This document shows positions 1 to 13,904 of a stretch of DNA of 64,000 nucleotides, piece by piece; within the stretch, counting starts at the first letter, position 1, and every line of letters starts with the position of its first letter. Made by a program: the position numbers and the translations under genes. Below the pieces are notes generated by a model. The model was given only the letters and a program-made list of their open reading frames with translations. It was not told the DNA's origin and made no database searches. Where the stretch lies: positions 783,501-847,500 of the forward strand of contig JACVTC010000021.1 of assembly GCA_016946835.1 (NCBI GenBank), given 5' to 3'. This stretch comes from Neocallimastix lanati (nom. inval.) (lineage: Eukaryota > Neocallimastigomycota > Neocallimastigomycetes > Neocallimastigales > Neocallimastigaceae).

Positions 1-1367
1 CTTAATGTTTCAGCAGCAGTTTCGTTTCCGTAAAGGAATTCATAAGCATAATTTACAAATTTCTTTGAGTATTCATTTAGATTTTCATATTTTGATGTTG
101 GTTTTCCTATTAATTGAAAATTTCTAAAATTTTTGCATATATTATCATCAAAATTTTCATAATCAACTACCATATTATATATTTCTCCATCAACTATTTG
201 ATTAATAAAATTACATTGAATTTGTGCTTCCCTTAATGATATATATTTTAGAGCAGTAATGGCCGCATCAATTTTTTCTTTTTTTATATTCATATCAATT
301 CCTATATTGTATCCTACAACTATTGACCCCGAAATACCTTCTTCGATACCTGGTAAAAATGATGTTTTATATGGTACTAAGTCTAATATGGAACTATCAA
401 GTTGCCAAAACTTTATAAAAATTGCATTTCCTTCAAACATTTTTATTATTCCATAATCTAAATTGTTTGAAAATATATAATCTATTGATAATTAAAAAAT
501 AATAATTATTATTATTAGTACTATTTAATAATGCTATTCATTATTATTATTATTATTAATATTATTATTTAATAATATTATCTATTATTATTAGTATTAT
601 TATTTAATAATATTATTCATTATTATTATTAGTATTTTTTAATAATATTATTCATTATTATTATTTATTGTTTATTACTCTTTTATTATTACTAATATTA
701 TTATCATGATTATTGATTTTATTGTATAATAACCAAATTTTAATATGATTTATATAGATAAAATATCTATACCTGATGCAATTTCATTTTTTATATATTT
801 AATTAGTTCTAAAGATTTAATAGCTGTTTCACTTCTTAAATCTGGAAATGGTGAATTTACGGATTCTCTACAAGAATAAATAAATTCATATAGGGAACAT
901 ATTCCTTCTTCATCATCTATCATAATATATACAAATTTTATATATTACATTTAATATATTAGTATTAATGAAAAATAATATATATTTTATTTCTTAAATA
1001 TATTATTTCTTTTTGCAATGAAATTTATATTAATATTTTACCATTAAATAGTCCATTATAAGCAATCAAATCAGTGTTATTTAATTTTTTTTCTTGTTCC
1101 AAAATATATTTACTAGTATTCACTAATTCATTCCATGTTTTAGGAATTGTCTTATTATATTTGTTCAATAATATTTCGTTTGAATAAAATAAAGAGTAAG
1201 CATAATATCCAGGCTTAACATAATAATATATTAATTTAATATTAAATTTTATAATATTATATATTAAAATGTAAAATAAAAAGAAAATAATAATAATATG
1301 AAGGTAATATTAATAGAAACAGTAATATATGTTTAAAGAATTATTAATATAATTCAATTATTAAAAA

Positions 1368-1402
<35 letters not shown>

Positions 1403-2004
1403 TAATAATAATAAAAAAAAATTAACAAGCCAGTTAATATATTTTTAAAAATTGATATAAATATATAAATAGATATATATATATATATAATACCAAACCA
1501 ACTAATTTATCTTCAATAGAACATTCGTTTAATAATACATTTGAATTAAATATTTTGAGTAAATTATTTGGTATTCTATCATTTAAATCTAACAAATAAA
1601 AACCTAAAATGGGTGTATATGTGTAATCAAAGTAATATAAATCATATTTATTCTTTTTATTTCGCAGTAAGGTTTCAATCATAAATCCAAAATTATCAAC
1701 ATTAGCAGTTGAATTTAGCGAAGTGATTAGATTTAAGTTTATGTAAATATTTAAATTATTATTCTCTGAGTATTCATTAAACTTCTCTATACTTGTTTTT
1801 ATTGATAAATCATGAAGGTTACCCTGTGCAATTGCATTTAAAATAATTTTTTCTTCGCAAACAACTATATATACATAAAATAAAAAAATTTTTTTTTTTT
1901 TTTTTTAATATATGAAATAGATTAAATTATATAAAATTAATATAAATATTACTTTGATTTAAATATAAAAAAATTAATTCAAAAAACAACAGTATTGACA
2001 TCAT
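1..2004 (-). CDS. Secreted/surface solute-binding-like protein, 5' part, five exons, truncated by window edge
   Basis: Exons (minus strand): 2004-1953, 1864-1494, 1213-1042, 916-773, 481-1; the last runs off the window. All four introns are GT...AG (donors GTAATA, GTATTA, GTAAAA, GTATAG), and the junction phases (1,0,1,1) join without a stop. About 406 residues are visible. The start is the first of two adjacent ATGs. Residues 1-20 (MMSILLFFELIFLYLNQIVC) form a typical hydrophobic signal peptide. The rest resembles the type-1 extracellular solute-binding fold: NEILLNKYNKTIPKTWNELV near residue 155 matches the family pattern of a lobe helix followed by P.TW.EL, and PGIEEGISGS lies in the last exon. 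From family knowledge, anaerobic gut fungi encode such domains ahead of class-C GPCR-like seven-helix regions. That continuation lies outside the window and is inference. The ligand is unknown. Intron 4 (482-772) is rich in (TTA)n. Confidence 0.72.
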
Positions 2005-2582
2005 TCTATTTTTTCTTGTATAAAAAAGGAATATTTTAATCATATATATTTATACTATTGATATTTCATTTAAACAATATAAAGAGTTTCATAATTTTCA
2101 TTTATTTATCTTTTATTTATATAAAAAATTTATATTTCTATTCCATAAAAAAAAAAAAAAAAAAAAAGGAAAATAAAACAATTAAAGTCAATAAGATTAA
2201 GAAAAATAATACCTTTTTTTTTTTATGAAAAGTTTATTAATTATAAAATATAAATATTGTTTCCATTTTTATTACATTTTTTTAATATTTTTAAGAGAAC
2301 TCTATATATAAAGTAATAAAATATAATATCAAATAATTATTCATTTATAATGCAATATTAATCATAAAATTAATTTTGTTATTGATAAAGACATTATTTT
2401 CCAAAGAATCTTTTTTTCTTTAGAAATATTTGAGCATACTATTATCATGAATTAAATTCAAATTTAATTATATAAATAAAAAATAATTAGTTCTTTATTA
2501 TTTATAATATTTATAAAAGAGATTAGCTACTAAAAAATCATATTGAGAGTATCAACTTTAATTCAAATTAAACTTTTATTGA

Positions 2583-2613
<31 letters not shown>

Positions 2614-3277
2614 ATTTTAATCTATAATTTTATAATTTTATTAATTAAATATGCCCATTTATTAATTATATATTATATATATATCACTATATATATTTTT
2701 CAATTATTTATTATAAATATAAATAATAAAATTTAAATTTTTCCTTTTTTCTTTTTTTTCTTTTTTCTTTTTCTTTTTTTTTTTTCCTTTTTTTTTTTTT
2801 TTTAGTATTTTTGTAAAGTATCTTTAAAATACTATATAGAGATTATATTTAAATATATGTAAATTATTGAAATAATTTTTTTTTAAAAAATATTATTCTC
2901 TTTTATGTTAAGTATTTATTAATATCAAGAAATAAATACAATTTTATATAATATAAAGTTATATATATATATGAAGTAGTTATATAAACACTTTTAAATA
3001 TAAATATAAATATACATGATATATAATTTAATTAATTTTTCTTTTAAATGGTGTTTTTATTTTTATTATTATTTTTATTATTTACTTTTATTTTTTCTTT
3101 TCTTTTTCTTTTCTTTTTTTTTTTTTGTTCTTTTATTTTCTTTTATTTTAAATATTCATTTCTAAATATATATTTTTTTTTTTTACTTAAAACATATTTA
3201 ACATAATTTAATATTTACAATAAAAATATTTATTTTAATCTAAATATTCCTTAATAAATATTTATATTACTTTCTTT

Positions 3278-3316
<39 letters not shown>

Positions 3317-4600
3317 ATAATTTACTTTTATTTTAAATATATATACTTAAATGTTTTCTATCTTTAAAACATATTTAATGTATTTTTTTTCTTTTTCTTT
3401 TTTCCTTTTTATTTTTTCCTTTTTATTTTTTTCCTTTTATTTTTTCCTTTTTATTTTTTCCTTTATTTTTTCCTTTTTTTTTTTTTTCTATTACTTTAGT
3501 TATATTCATTTTAATTTTTTTTTTCTGTTTTAAAATCATATTTATAAATATCTAGTAATATAATTCTAATATTATGTATAAAAGCAGTTATTATTTGATA
3601 TTAATAAAGTTTTTAATATATTCATATTAAAAAAAAAAAAAAAAAAATTTAACCTTTATTTAAATAATAATAATAATAATTATAAATATTAAGGTTAAAT
3701 TTTTTTATTATTATTTAAATGATTTTAATTATTTAATAATATATAATCTCTAAAAAAATTAAATAAATAACTATTAAGTTATGAAATAAAAAATAAGAAT
3801 TAATGATTCTGAAATAATGGCAATTAATCAAATATTAAAATTTTTAAATAAATTTTAAAATGATGATCTATATAAAAAATGTTTAAATACAATTTCATAA
3901 TAATAAAATATAATATTTAAAAAATATTCATATATTGTTAAAAAATAATCCAGCAAGTTCAACGTCAATAACACTATTAATATTTTTTTTTTTTATAAAT
4001 TTAATATTATTTTATTTATTTTTTTTTCTTATTTTACTGATTATTTTTCAACTCATGAGTTTTTTTAATTTTTTAATATCTTTATCTTTACATTATATAT
4101 AAAATTGGTTTACATTATTAATAAATAAAATTATAATTTTATATTAATAATTATATCTTATATATTAATAATTATATCTTATTTTACTTTATAAATATTA
4201 AAAAATAAAATATACTCTTAAAAATACTTAAATAAACTTAATAATTAAATAAACTGAGTAAATAAAAAAACTGAATAATAAAGAATGTATATATATATAT
4301 ATATATATATATTTTAAAAAAAAAAAATATAAAATAAAATATTTATTTAAAAGAATTTAAACCGTAAATTTGACATTATTTATTTATTAATTTATTTACT
4401 AAAAATTTTAAAACTCCACGTTTTTCAAAATGCAACCCTCCCAATAACAATAAAATGTTAGAAAATTAGTATATATATAATTTAAATTTTTAATTGATAT
4501 TTTAATCAATACTTTTATTTTTATTATAATTTTAAATATTATAAAGAGTATTACAAATAAATAGGGTATCTAATAATATATAGAGTTCATATAGTTTATG
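2005..4600. other. Intergenic AT-rich spacer
   Basis: Upstream of the solute-binding-like gene. It contains only A/T homopolymers (for example the A tract near 3283-3314), T-rich runs with CTTTT steps at 2740-2800 and 3080-3500, and an (AT)n run near 4290. The short phenylalanine-rich open frame at 3351-3533 is a T-tract artefact. No exon-like segment was recognised. Confidence 0.6.
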
Positions 4601-4602
4601 AT

Positions 4603-4925
4603 TCAAATAATATAGTTTAAAAATTTTTTCATTACACTCTTTTATATAATTTATTATTAAATCATATATAATTTTCTATTAAAATAAATGAACAACTTTG
4701 AAAGTAATAAGTTTTATATGAAAATCAGCAAGCAAAGACATTAAAACCTTTATTAAAAGTAGAAAGGAAGAATAAAATATCAATATATAAATAAATTATA
4801 CTACTTAAGGAGAAAATATCATGAAGAGGAATTAAAGCGAAATACTAAAACTTTTTAGAAAATTAGAAAACTTAAGGGTCAAAAATGACAAGGAAGTCAG
4901 TAGGTGCAATTAAGAAATCACTGAA

Positions 4926-4970
<45 letters not shown>

Positions 4971-5482
4971 AAAAATTAAATAATAAAATCAGTAATAGGG
5001 AAAAGTAATAACTTTCTTGTATAAAAAGACTTTCCTGAAAGACAAATAAACTTTTTTTTTTATTTTGGAAATAAAATGTAGTATTTCTGACGACATTTAA
5101 GAAATTTTGAAAGATATGAAAATATGAAAAGAAAAATCAGAAACCTTCAGATATTCATTTCCGAAAATAATAAGGTAGTCTCATATATTTCCAGAAATAA
5201 CAACAGAATCAACAATAAGAGTAACATTAACCTCAAGAGCAAGGTAAATTTTTAATTGCCATTGTAATACCGAAAAACGAAATTCATCCTTCTAGACGTT
5301 ACACTATAGAACATAATAGAAAAAACTATAATTAAAACAATAATTATTAAAAAAAAAAACAATAGCATCAACTTCTGTATTAATACCAATAACAGAAAAA
5401 AAAGGCCTCGAAATAACAAATGTTGCTTTCTATACAATAATAGATAACAAAAATCATTTAGATTTCAGTTATTCATTCAACC

Positions 5483-5526
<44 letters not shown>

Positions 5527-6005
5527 GAATAATAAAATAAAATAAAAGTTATCTTAAAAAAATTTTAGTCAATTAAATTTGAAAAGCGATCAACTAAATG
5601 ACATTGAACTTTACTATGATGATGATATATCATCCTCCGAAACAGAAACTAGAGACATTAACTCAATAGATGTTCAAAATTTAGAAGAAGAAGAAGACGA
5701 AACTTATGTAAGTGAAGTAATTCCTTCTTATGAAACCAATAACTTAAAAATGTTCCTATTTTAGTATTAAAATAGGAACATTTTCAGGATATACCAACAA
5801 ATAAACCTTTTTGAAATAGAAGGTGTCTCATATTCTAAGAAACATAATATATAAAAGGGTAACCCTAACACATATAGTATATTAAGAAAAGCAGGTTACC
5901 CATCTGACTATATTCTCATACAAATAATATAGTCTAAAAAATAATTTTTTTTTGTAAGCCTCTTTTTATATAATTTAATATTAAAACATATATTTATTAT
6001 AATAA
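4603..6005. repeat. Pair of about 80-bp direct repeats bounding a possible decayed insertion
   Basis: A segment at about 4603-4685 (core AAATAATATAGTTTAAAAA, then a run through CTCTTTTATATAATTTA) recurs in diverged form at about 5918-6003 (core AAATAATATAGTCTAAAAA, then CTCTTTTTATATAATTTA). The 1.2 kb between them holds two A tracts over 35 nt (about 4930-4968 and 5483-5522) and a short acidic open frame. The arrangement could be an old element with terminal direct repeats, or two copies of a dispersed repeat. I see no diagnostic transposon domain. Confidence 0.35.
5579..5764 (+). pseudogene. Short acidic coding-like fragment, unknown
   Basis: An open frame of 62 codons whose first codon is TTG, not ATG. 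It follows a 40-nt A tract and ends TAG. The product is acidic: YYDDDISSSETETRD, then NLEEEEDETY, with balanced composition and no low-complexity codons apart from the acidic run. That is unlike the surrounding AT noise, so it is probably a fragment of a larger decayed coding region. An acidic linker like this occurs in Copia polyproteins between integrase and reverse transcriptase, but nothing specific identifies it. It lies inside the direct-repeat pair at 4603-6005. Confidence 0.25.
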
Positions 6006-6049
6006 AATATATATAAAGATTTATTTCTATAATTTTCCTATTTTTTTTA

Positions 6050-7048
6050 CAGGCAAAGATCCAGTGAGAAAACGCTAGGTATACTAACACCACAACGTGA
6101 GCAACATTTAGGGCAATCTTCTGAGACTATTTTTCTTTTAATGGAAGATACTAATGTCAAATTTAAAACCACACCTAATTTCGAGAAATCCAAAAGAACT
6201 CTAATTGATACTTTAATATTATGAAATGTTAAATATTTGATTTTCTGAAATAAATCCAAAATCATTTTCCTTGTAAATAATTGCTTTTTTTTTAGCATTT
6301 GAGGGTTTGAAGACATCTCTTTCTCAATAAAACTTTTTTTTTTTTTTTTTTTTATTTCACTTGCTTTTTTTTTTTACCATTTAATTTTTTATCCAAAGTC
6401 CTTGACTTTCTTTAGTCCATGAGTTGTATGACATAGTAGGAATATGATTAGTGAGATGATTAATAATGCATGATAAGCTTTTCCATTTTCTAAAGCAGTG
6501 TAATTAAAATATAGCACAGATAGCTGAAAGAGGAGGTATTCTCAATTCACGAACGAGTAATATCATAGAGACTAACATAAAAATTACGAGATTTAAAAAT
6601 CCACAACTCCAATAAAGTCCTCTTTGTATAGGTTTCAATGATAACGATTCATCAAAAAGGAATACCAAGATAAGTATAGTTGTCAGTTTTTAGGTAATTT
6701 GTTATTACCAATAAAGAAAGATGGATCTTCGTAATTTATCGGTTTAACAAAGTTATTCGACTTTACAACAAGAGTAGCACACTTCATTAATTCCAAAAAT
6801 CATTTCATTTTTAATAGCCCATTTTATGAACCTTATTCAAAATTTTCATAAGAATTTGTTTAGATGGAGCAACTAAAACAATATCATCGTCAAAAAAGTC
6901 CACCACAACAATATTGAAATTCTAAATATACACCATATTTATCACAATCATCCAGTATATCATTAATGAACAAAATGAGTAAAACAGAAGATAGAGATCA
7001 TCCTTATCTAACACCATGATTAATAGAAAATTCTTCTAAGAGATTACC

Positions 7049-7081
<33 letters not shown>

Positions 7082-7700
7082 CGAGAGCTTTAGAGGATAG
7101 ATAAAAGGTTCCTTTAAAAAACAAATGACATTTACTTCTAATTCCTAAGTTATATAATTTGGTCAAAATATTAAAGAAAGGTACTGAATCATAGGCTTTT
7201 TTTTGATCAAGATAAAGCAAGATAAGTGAAATTTCCTTTAAATTTTCTTCTTTGACAAATTTCCCTAAATTGAAATATATAAACTGATACATTCTTCCTT
7301 TCTTTCTAAAGCCAAAATTGTTCTAGTGTAACAAATTTATGGTCTAAGGCATATCTATTAGTTAACAAACTTTGAAATAATTATTAAACCAACATTACTA
7401 AGAGAAAATATCATGATAATTATTTGCAATCTGAGATGAAGATCATTAATATCCCAAGTAAGGATTATTTATTAGGATTAATTCCAAATAAATTTATCCA
7501 GTATTCATTATCTAGACTCTGTTGAGTAACATCAGATGCGAGTTCACAATAACATTCAGTAAATCAATTCAGTTGATCAGAATGAGAAAAATAAATAGTT
7601 ACCCTGTTTGTCCCTTAAAACGCTTGACGGGGTAGAATTAGACAAGTACTCCTATCATTTTTGTTAACGAAAATCATGACCTACAGACTTTATCGACTGA
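6050..7700 (-). pseudogene. Decayed LINE (non-LTR) retrotransposon, reverse-transcriptase region
   Basis: Minus-strand pieces occur in LINE order, running from high to low coordinate. LYLDQKKAYDSVPFFNIL at about 7150-7236 matches the RT finger/palm motif (FD..KAYD.V). Near 7020-6925, GVR and then G, each followed by a stop, with LFINDILDDCDKYG, matches GVRQG.PLSP..F.LFIND. DDDIVLVAPS at about 6890 is the catalytic FADD region, reached only through a frame change. WAIKNEM..N with KCATLVV follows near 6840-6770. The tail near 6316-6060 ends in a Cys cluster (DCPKCCSRCG), as in LINE C-terminal zinc-binding segments. In-frame stops and frameshifts are frequent, so the element is dead. No endonuclease domain was found upstream, which suggests 5' truncation. 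Confidence 0.7.
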
Positions 7701-8023
7701 TGAAATTGTTTTAATTTAATAGAATTTTTAATTGACCTGACTTTACCATATATATTTTTATATTCAAGAAGCAAATATATAAAATAAAGTAATGATAATG
7801 AAATACTATTAACTCTTTAATATATTAAAAAAAAAAAAAAATTGACATAATTATAAATCATAAATTCCTGACGCCTAACATATTGAGTCTGTATTTGTAT
7901 TTCTGAATGTTATCTTAAATTTGATAAAAATTTGAAATGAATTATATAAAATAAAACAAAATATATATAGTTTTTTTTTTATATTTTATATATATATATA
8001 TAATTTTTATATATTTTATATTC

Positions 8024-8077
<54 letters not shown>

Positions 8078-8646
8078 TTTTTTTTGTTTTTATTCTTATT
8101 TTTATTTATTTTATTTATTTATTTATTTATTTTTATTATTTTATATTCAATAAAAAAAAATAATAAAAAATTAAAATAATCTATTGTATTTCTTATATCT
8201 ATTGAAAAAATATTGACATGAAAATAAAAATTTTTTTCTTTTTATTACTAATATTTTTTATATTATAATTTTTTATATATAAATATTATTATTATTATTT
8301 TATTATTTATTATTTTTATAATAAATATTTTGATAATATGTCTTCTATTCATATATATAATTATAAGATTAGTTTAATTTATTTTGTCTTTTTTTTCTTT
8401 TTTTTTTTTTTTTTTTTTCTTAAATCTTAATAAGAATTGTTAACGGTAATAATCAATTAAATTGTATATATAAAAATATTAAAAAGAAAAATCTTTTTTT
8501 TTTAAAAAAAAAAAAAAAAAATACTTTAAATTAAAAAAAATATTGTAATTTATTTATTAATTGAAATATAAGTTAAAATGATGTGATATAAATGTAAATA
8601 ATGAATTCTTTTTATAATATTTTTTTTTCACCTTTTCAATACATTT

Positions 8647-8703
<57 letters not shown>

Positions 8704-9008
8704 TAATAAATTTTATTAATATTTTTTAAATATTTCTATAATTAATAATTATCATTATCTTATATATAATTGTTTATAATATAAAAAAAAAATAATAAAA
8801 ATAATAAAAATGAATTTATTATTTATAAATTATCACTTTTTTTTTTTTTTTTTTATTATTATTCTATTAAAAACTTTTAATAAAATAAAAAATATATATA
8901 TTTAAATCATAATAATATATTAACAATTTTCTAATCTTTTTGATATTATATATAAATATTATTAATTATTATTATGATTACGATAAGGTCTAAAAATTAC
9001 TCTATTAT
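7701..9008. other. AT-rich spacer downstream of the SLC41 gene
   Basis: Homopolymers and AT dinucleotide runs, including an exceptional 50-nt T tract at 8649-8698. The tracts could affect the 3' end of the flanking minus-strand transporter gene, but no signal can be singled out. No coding potential was seen. Confidence 0.5.
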
Positions 9009-10297
9009 TTATGACTTCTGTTCTATATAATTGGTTTTATCACCCAAAAGAAATAGCAAATAATATTGATATACTAAGAAGATAGTTCCTAATACGTCTG
9101 ATAAAGCAGTCAATGTTGGTAAACAATAATTATCTGGATCAAAGTGATGATTCCAGAACCAATGAGTTGCCTTATGTGCGAATATTAAAATAATTACCAT
9201 CTTTAAAATAGAGTTTTATATATATATATATATAATTTATAAATGTAATATATATATGTAAATATAAAAAAAAAAAAAAAAAAAAAAAAAGTTAATTACT
9301 AAATGTTTATAAAAATATACTTATATTCTTTTAAATTATAAAAAAAAAATAAATAAATAAATAAAAATAAAAAAAAAAAAAAAAAAAAGGAAATGGAAAT
9401 TAAAATAATAATGAGAATTAAAAATTTTTACCAATAAAACACTCATTGAAGTGTAAACAATAGTGAATAATAAATTTATATTAGTATCACCCAAATTAAA
9501 GATTTCTATTAAAAGAAGGAAGGACCATTCAGTAGGTAAATGAATCCAGAACAAAGTAACAAATGTTTTAAAATAGTTATTAACAACACCAACGTGTAAA
9601 TCAGTTGAAAGTCTACTAACATATAATGAACCAATATTACCAGCAATACCGTTAAGAACTGGCATAATTACAGCAATACCTTTATAGGAATCCATATATT
9701 TTTCAAATACAATACCAGCAATACTTTTATAAAATAAAAAATTAAATTTATTAATGATTTTATTATCAAATTTCTATTATTATAATTATTTACTATTTTT
9801 AATATTAATAATCTTTATTTTCATTTACTATTTATTATTATTTACCTTGTAATAACTAATGAGGAGAAAATTGGTACCCAACCAGCGAATAAAACATCAT
9901 GTACATACTATTAATTTTTTTTTTTTTTAAAAAAATACATACATTAATTAAAAATTTTTATTCTTATAAACAATAATATATAATTTAATAGACTTAAAAA
10001 AAAAAAATCTTAATTTTTTTACCTTATTCTTTAATGCTAAATAACACCAATATGGAATTAAAGCTATTAAAACGATTAAAAGAATATCATTGAAAATGGT
10101 ACCTTGAAATCTAATTAAAACATCTCCACAAAGAGATAAAACAAGTAATGTAACTAAATCTCCCATACTGGCTGTTCATTTTAAAAATTATATTTATTTT
10201 ATATATTATACAATAATATTTTATTTACCAAAAGTATTTTTTTAATAAATTTAATAAATAAATTAGCGTAAATAAGTTAAAAAAAATTTTTTTCTTG

Positions 10298-10328
<31 letters not shown>

Positions 10329-11862
10329 TTTTAAAATGTAAATATATATTAAATTGAAATTTACCTGCCAATGGAGTTGCAACATTATCTGGATTAATCT
10401 TTAATTTTTTACTATATACAATAATAACTGATACCATAGTACCACTGTAATAATATATATAAGGATTATTAATTATTATATAAATCATTAATTCTTTTTT
10501 TTTTTTTTTGTTATTTTTGATGTCTTTTATTTTTTTTATTTGTATTATTTGTATTATTTATTATTTAGTAAAATTTTAAAACATTTTATAAAATAAAATA
10601 AATTTTTTTTTCTTTTTTTCAAAAATGATTGTTATCAATTTTATAATATAAAATATTTATTGTAAATCATTTATGAGTAAAATTAAAGTAACATTAATTT
10701 TTACTTACAGAATTAAACTACAAATAGATGCTGAAAAAATAGATGAAATGACTAAAACAATAGTTTTTTCAACACCTACAAATTCACCATCAGATATACC
10801 ACCCATAAACCAAGCAAATAATCCAGAAACTGAACCAACAATAAAGGCTTGAGCTTGTAATACAACCATATTACCAACAATAATATCTCTACCCATATTA
10901 TAAGTATCTAAATGTCCTAAATTTGATTCAGTTGATAAACGAGAAGCTAAATTCATTTCTAAATTACCTTTTAAATTCAATAAAATTGGAATTAAAACAA
11001 TTAATTCCGGTATAGCTTCATATACTCTCCAACTCTATTTTATTCATATATATATAAATATTAAATTTTTAAATATTTGTTAAAAAAAAAAATTTTTTTT
11101 TAACTAATAATGAATCATTTATATACAAAATAGAATTATTTTCTTTCTTTTTTTTTTTTTATTTTTTTGATTGTTATAGCAATAATATATTTAAATTATT
11201 CTGTACTGTATATTTAATCATACCATAACAATATCCAATAGCCAACCCGATATAGTTAAACCAATAACTGAAATAATAAGTGAAGGTAAAGCCTAATATT
11301 TATACAAATTGTTAATAATTCATAAAAATTTAATATTTATACAAAATTTTAATTAATTAAAAAAAAATTATTTTTATATTAATAGCATAGATGGATAATA
11401 TAAAATGATTATTTTTATATATCAATATTAGAAATAGATTATGAATATTCAAAATGTTAAAATATTTACTTCAGCAGTTAATTCAATATCTAAAGAAAAT
11501 AAAGATTTAAAGGTAATTTTAGTTTTTACATTTTGTTGTATTGGACTGGAAATCTGAATATCTAAAGTGTCTTTATTATTTGAAGATTTATCCAGTAAAG
11601 GTTCATGATGACTATTCATATCTATATCTGGTGTTAATTCTGAAAGAGATGAAGTTTCATGAATGTCTTCATCATCGGAATGAGTTGGTATGTTTACAGT
11701 TAAATTTACATTATCGCCTTTTCTATTGTATTCTTCACTTGATTGATTTGGAGGTAATAATGAATGTTCTTCATGTTCTTCATAAGTGGTAATATCTTGA
11801 ATATCATTTGATTGTGTTGTTGATATTTCATCTAACTCATAAAACCCATTATCTTTGCTCAT
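9009..11862 (-). CDS. SLC41/MgtE-family magnesium transporter, 8 exons, 520 aa
   Basis: Exons: 11862-11470, 11292-11224, 11034-10709, 10444-10365, 10171-10023, 9907-9846, 9723-9432, 9200-9009. All introns are GT...AG with compatible phases, and the exons sum to 1563 nt including TAA. Residues 1-131 are a hydrophilic acidic N-terminus. The membrane core holds two MgtE-like halves. The first has KGNLEMNLASRLST (about 178-192), then KLKINPDNVATPLASMGD across exons 4-5. The second has NGIAGNIGSLYVSRLST in exon 7 and FDPDNYCLPTLTALSDVLGT in exon 8. These paired signatures are diagnostic of SLC41 proteins, which move Mg2+ across plasma or organelle membranes. Length fits the family (about 500-550 aa). 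All motifs are present, so it looks functional. Two acceptors end in AAG rather than TAG or CAG, and those boundaries are slightly less certain. Confidence 0.9.
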
Positions 11863-13825
11863 CTTGCTTTTTAATATTTATATTGAATATATGACAAATA
11901 CAATTTAAATAATGATTTTTAATTATAATATTTTTTTTATTGCAATTTTTGAATACGTCTTTTTAGACTTTTTTTTTTTTAATAAAAAAAGGAAAAATAA
12001 AAATATATATATTTAAATATTTATAATGTATATATAGAATAAAATGTTAATTATTTTATTTTGTTATTTTTTTAATAATTATATTAATATGTGCATAAAA
12101 AATAAAGTATATATATACCTAATACTATATTGATTTATAAATATCTTTTTTATTTTTTTATTTTTCTATTATTTTATTTTATTTTATTATTATTAAACTC
12201 TGTGAAATATTAAAAATATAAATATATCATTCAAAAAAAAGGCATTAATATTTATAAAACACATTAATATTTAAATTTAACATTTATATAATTAATTTGT
12301 TTAAAAAATTTAATGACTTTTAAAAAGATATAAAAATATTTTTTGTTTAGACTTTATAATCTTCACATCAAAATAACTTTCTTTTCTTGATATATATATC
12401 AATTCATTTATCATAATAACTACCTTTATAAAAAGATTAACATAAATATGATTATGTCTTAGTATATAATTTCTATTTTCTTTTTTTTTTTTTTTTTTTT
12501 TTTTGTCAATATATATTATTATTGTATGTGTTGAATAAATTTTTCAACATAATAATTTTTATTTTTTCTTAATAAAATAGTATCTTTTGTTGATACATTA
12601 AATGGTATAATTTTATAAATGAATTTAAGTTTAAATTATGAAATTATTATTGTATTTCAAAATATTATTTTTATTATTTTCCTTATTTCAATAATTATAA
12701 GATATATAGATAATAGATAAAAGGAATATAACAAAATATTTTGATTTTGTTGATGAATAAGTAATAATTAAATTAATAATATAAAAAAATAATATTTTAT
12801 TTTATAACAAATAAAATAGAATAGAATAGATTAAAAGGTAAAATTAAATAAATTAATATTAATCTATTAACAAAATATAAATATATAATATTATATATAA
12901 ATAATAAATATTAAAAATAAAAATATTAAAAATAATATTAGATTAGAGTCAAATATAAGATCATTATTTTGCTTTTTACTTTTCTTCTTTTTTTTTTTTT
13001 TTATATTTTTATTTCTTTTTTCTTTTTTCTTTTTTCTTTTTTCTTTTTTTTTTTTTTTTCTTTTTTGTGTTGTGTATATTTTTTGTGGGTGTTTTTCTTT
13101 TTTATTATTTATTATTTATTATTTATTATTTAAATTTTATTAATTAAAATTTACTATTTATTATTTATTATCGATTATTTATTATTTATAATTTATTATT
13201 TATTATTTAATTATTTTTAATTATTAAGAAGAAAAAAAATAAAAATAAAAAAAAAATTTTATTTAATTTTAATTATTTCAGAATTAATAAAAAAAAGAAA
13301 TTAAAATATAATATATTATAATTAAATAGAGATTATCTCTATCGCATATATCAGAATGTATTTATTTTATTTTTCAATATTAATAATTATTGAATTAATT
13401 ATTAATTCTATTCAATTAAATTATATTAATTAATATATTATTTAATAAATTATATACAATACATAAAAATACATTTATATATATAAATATACCTAAATAT
13501 ATATAAATATTTACATTTATGTATATTTATATTGTGTTTGTATTTATATTTAATATTTATATATATTAAATTATATTATTTATATATACCTTATATATGT
13601 ACTATTTATTTTTATTTATTTATGTATTATTTAACATGAAAAAATAATTTAAAAATAAAGAAAAAGAATTGGTCAAACTGAATGTAATTCTAATATATTA
13701 TAAAAATGCATTATCTATTTAATAATATAATAGTATTAGTATTATATATAATATAAATATTATATATTAAAATTAATTGCTATTATACTTATTTTAATTA
13801 ATTTAATTAATTATATCAATATTAT
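11863..13825. other. AT-rich spacer upstream of the SLC41 gene
   Basis: No exon-like segment was recognised. It holds poly-T runs, T-rich runs with CTTTTTT steps near 12985-13060 and short (TTATTTA) runs near 13110-13210. The promoter of the minus-strand transporter must lie just above 11862, where the DNA is AT-rich, but no individual box can be distinguished from background. Confidence 0.5.
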
Positions 13826-13829
13826 ATAT

Positions 13830-13904
13830 AAGCCACATTATTCGGACTTTTACTAATTAAATAAAAGCAAAAAAATTAAATTATTTTAAATATTATTGTG
13901 GCTT
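13830..13904. repeat. 75-bp foldback repeat with AAGCCACA/TGTGGCTT ends
   Basis: AAGCCACA at 13830-13837 is the exact reverse complement of TGTGGCTT at 13897-13904. The interior is AT-rich. The same GTGGCTTA end motif recurs at 17169, 17236, 17553, 17936, 18600 and 29632, so this is probably a member of a small dispersed foldback or MITE-like family. No target-site duplication could be defined in this AT-rich context. Confidence 0.5.

Noticed and set aside
5857-5870. Telomere-like GGGTAACCCTAAC
   Set aside because: It is a single palindromic instance without tandem TTAGGG repeats, not a telomere or interstitial telomeric array.
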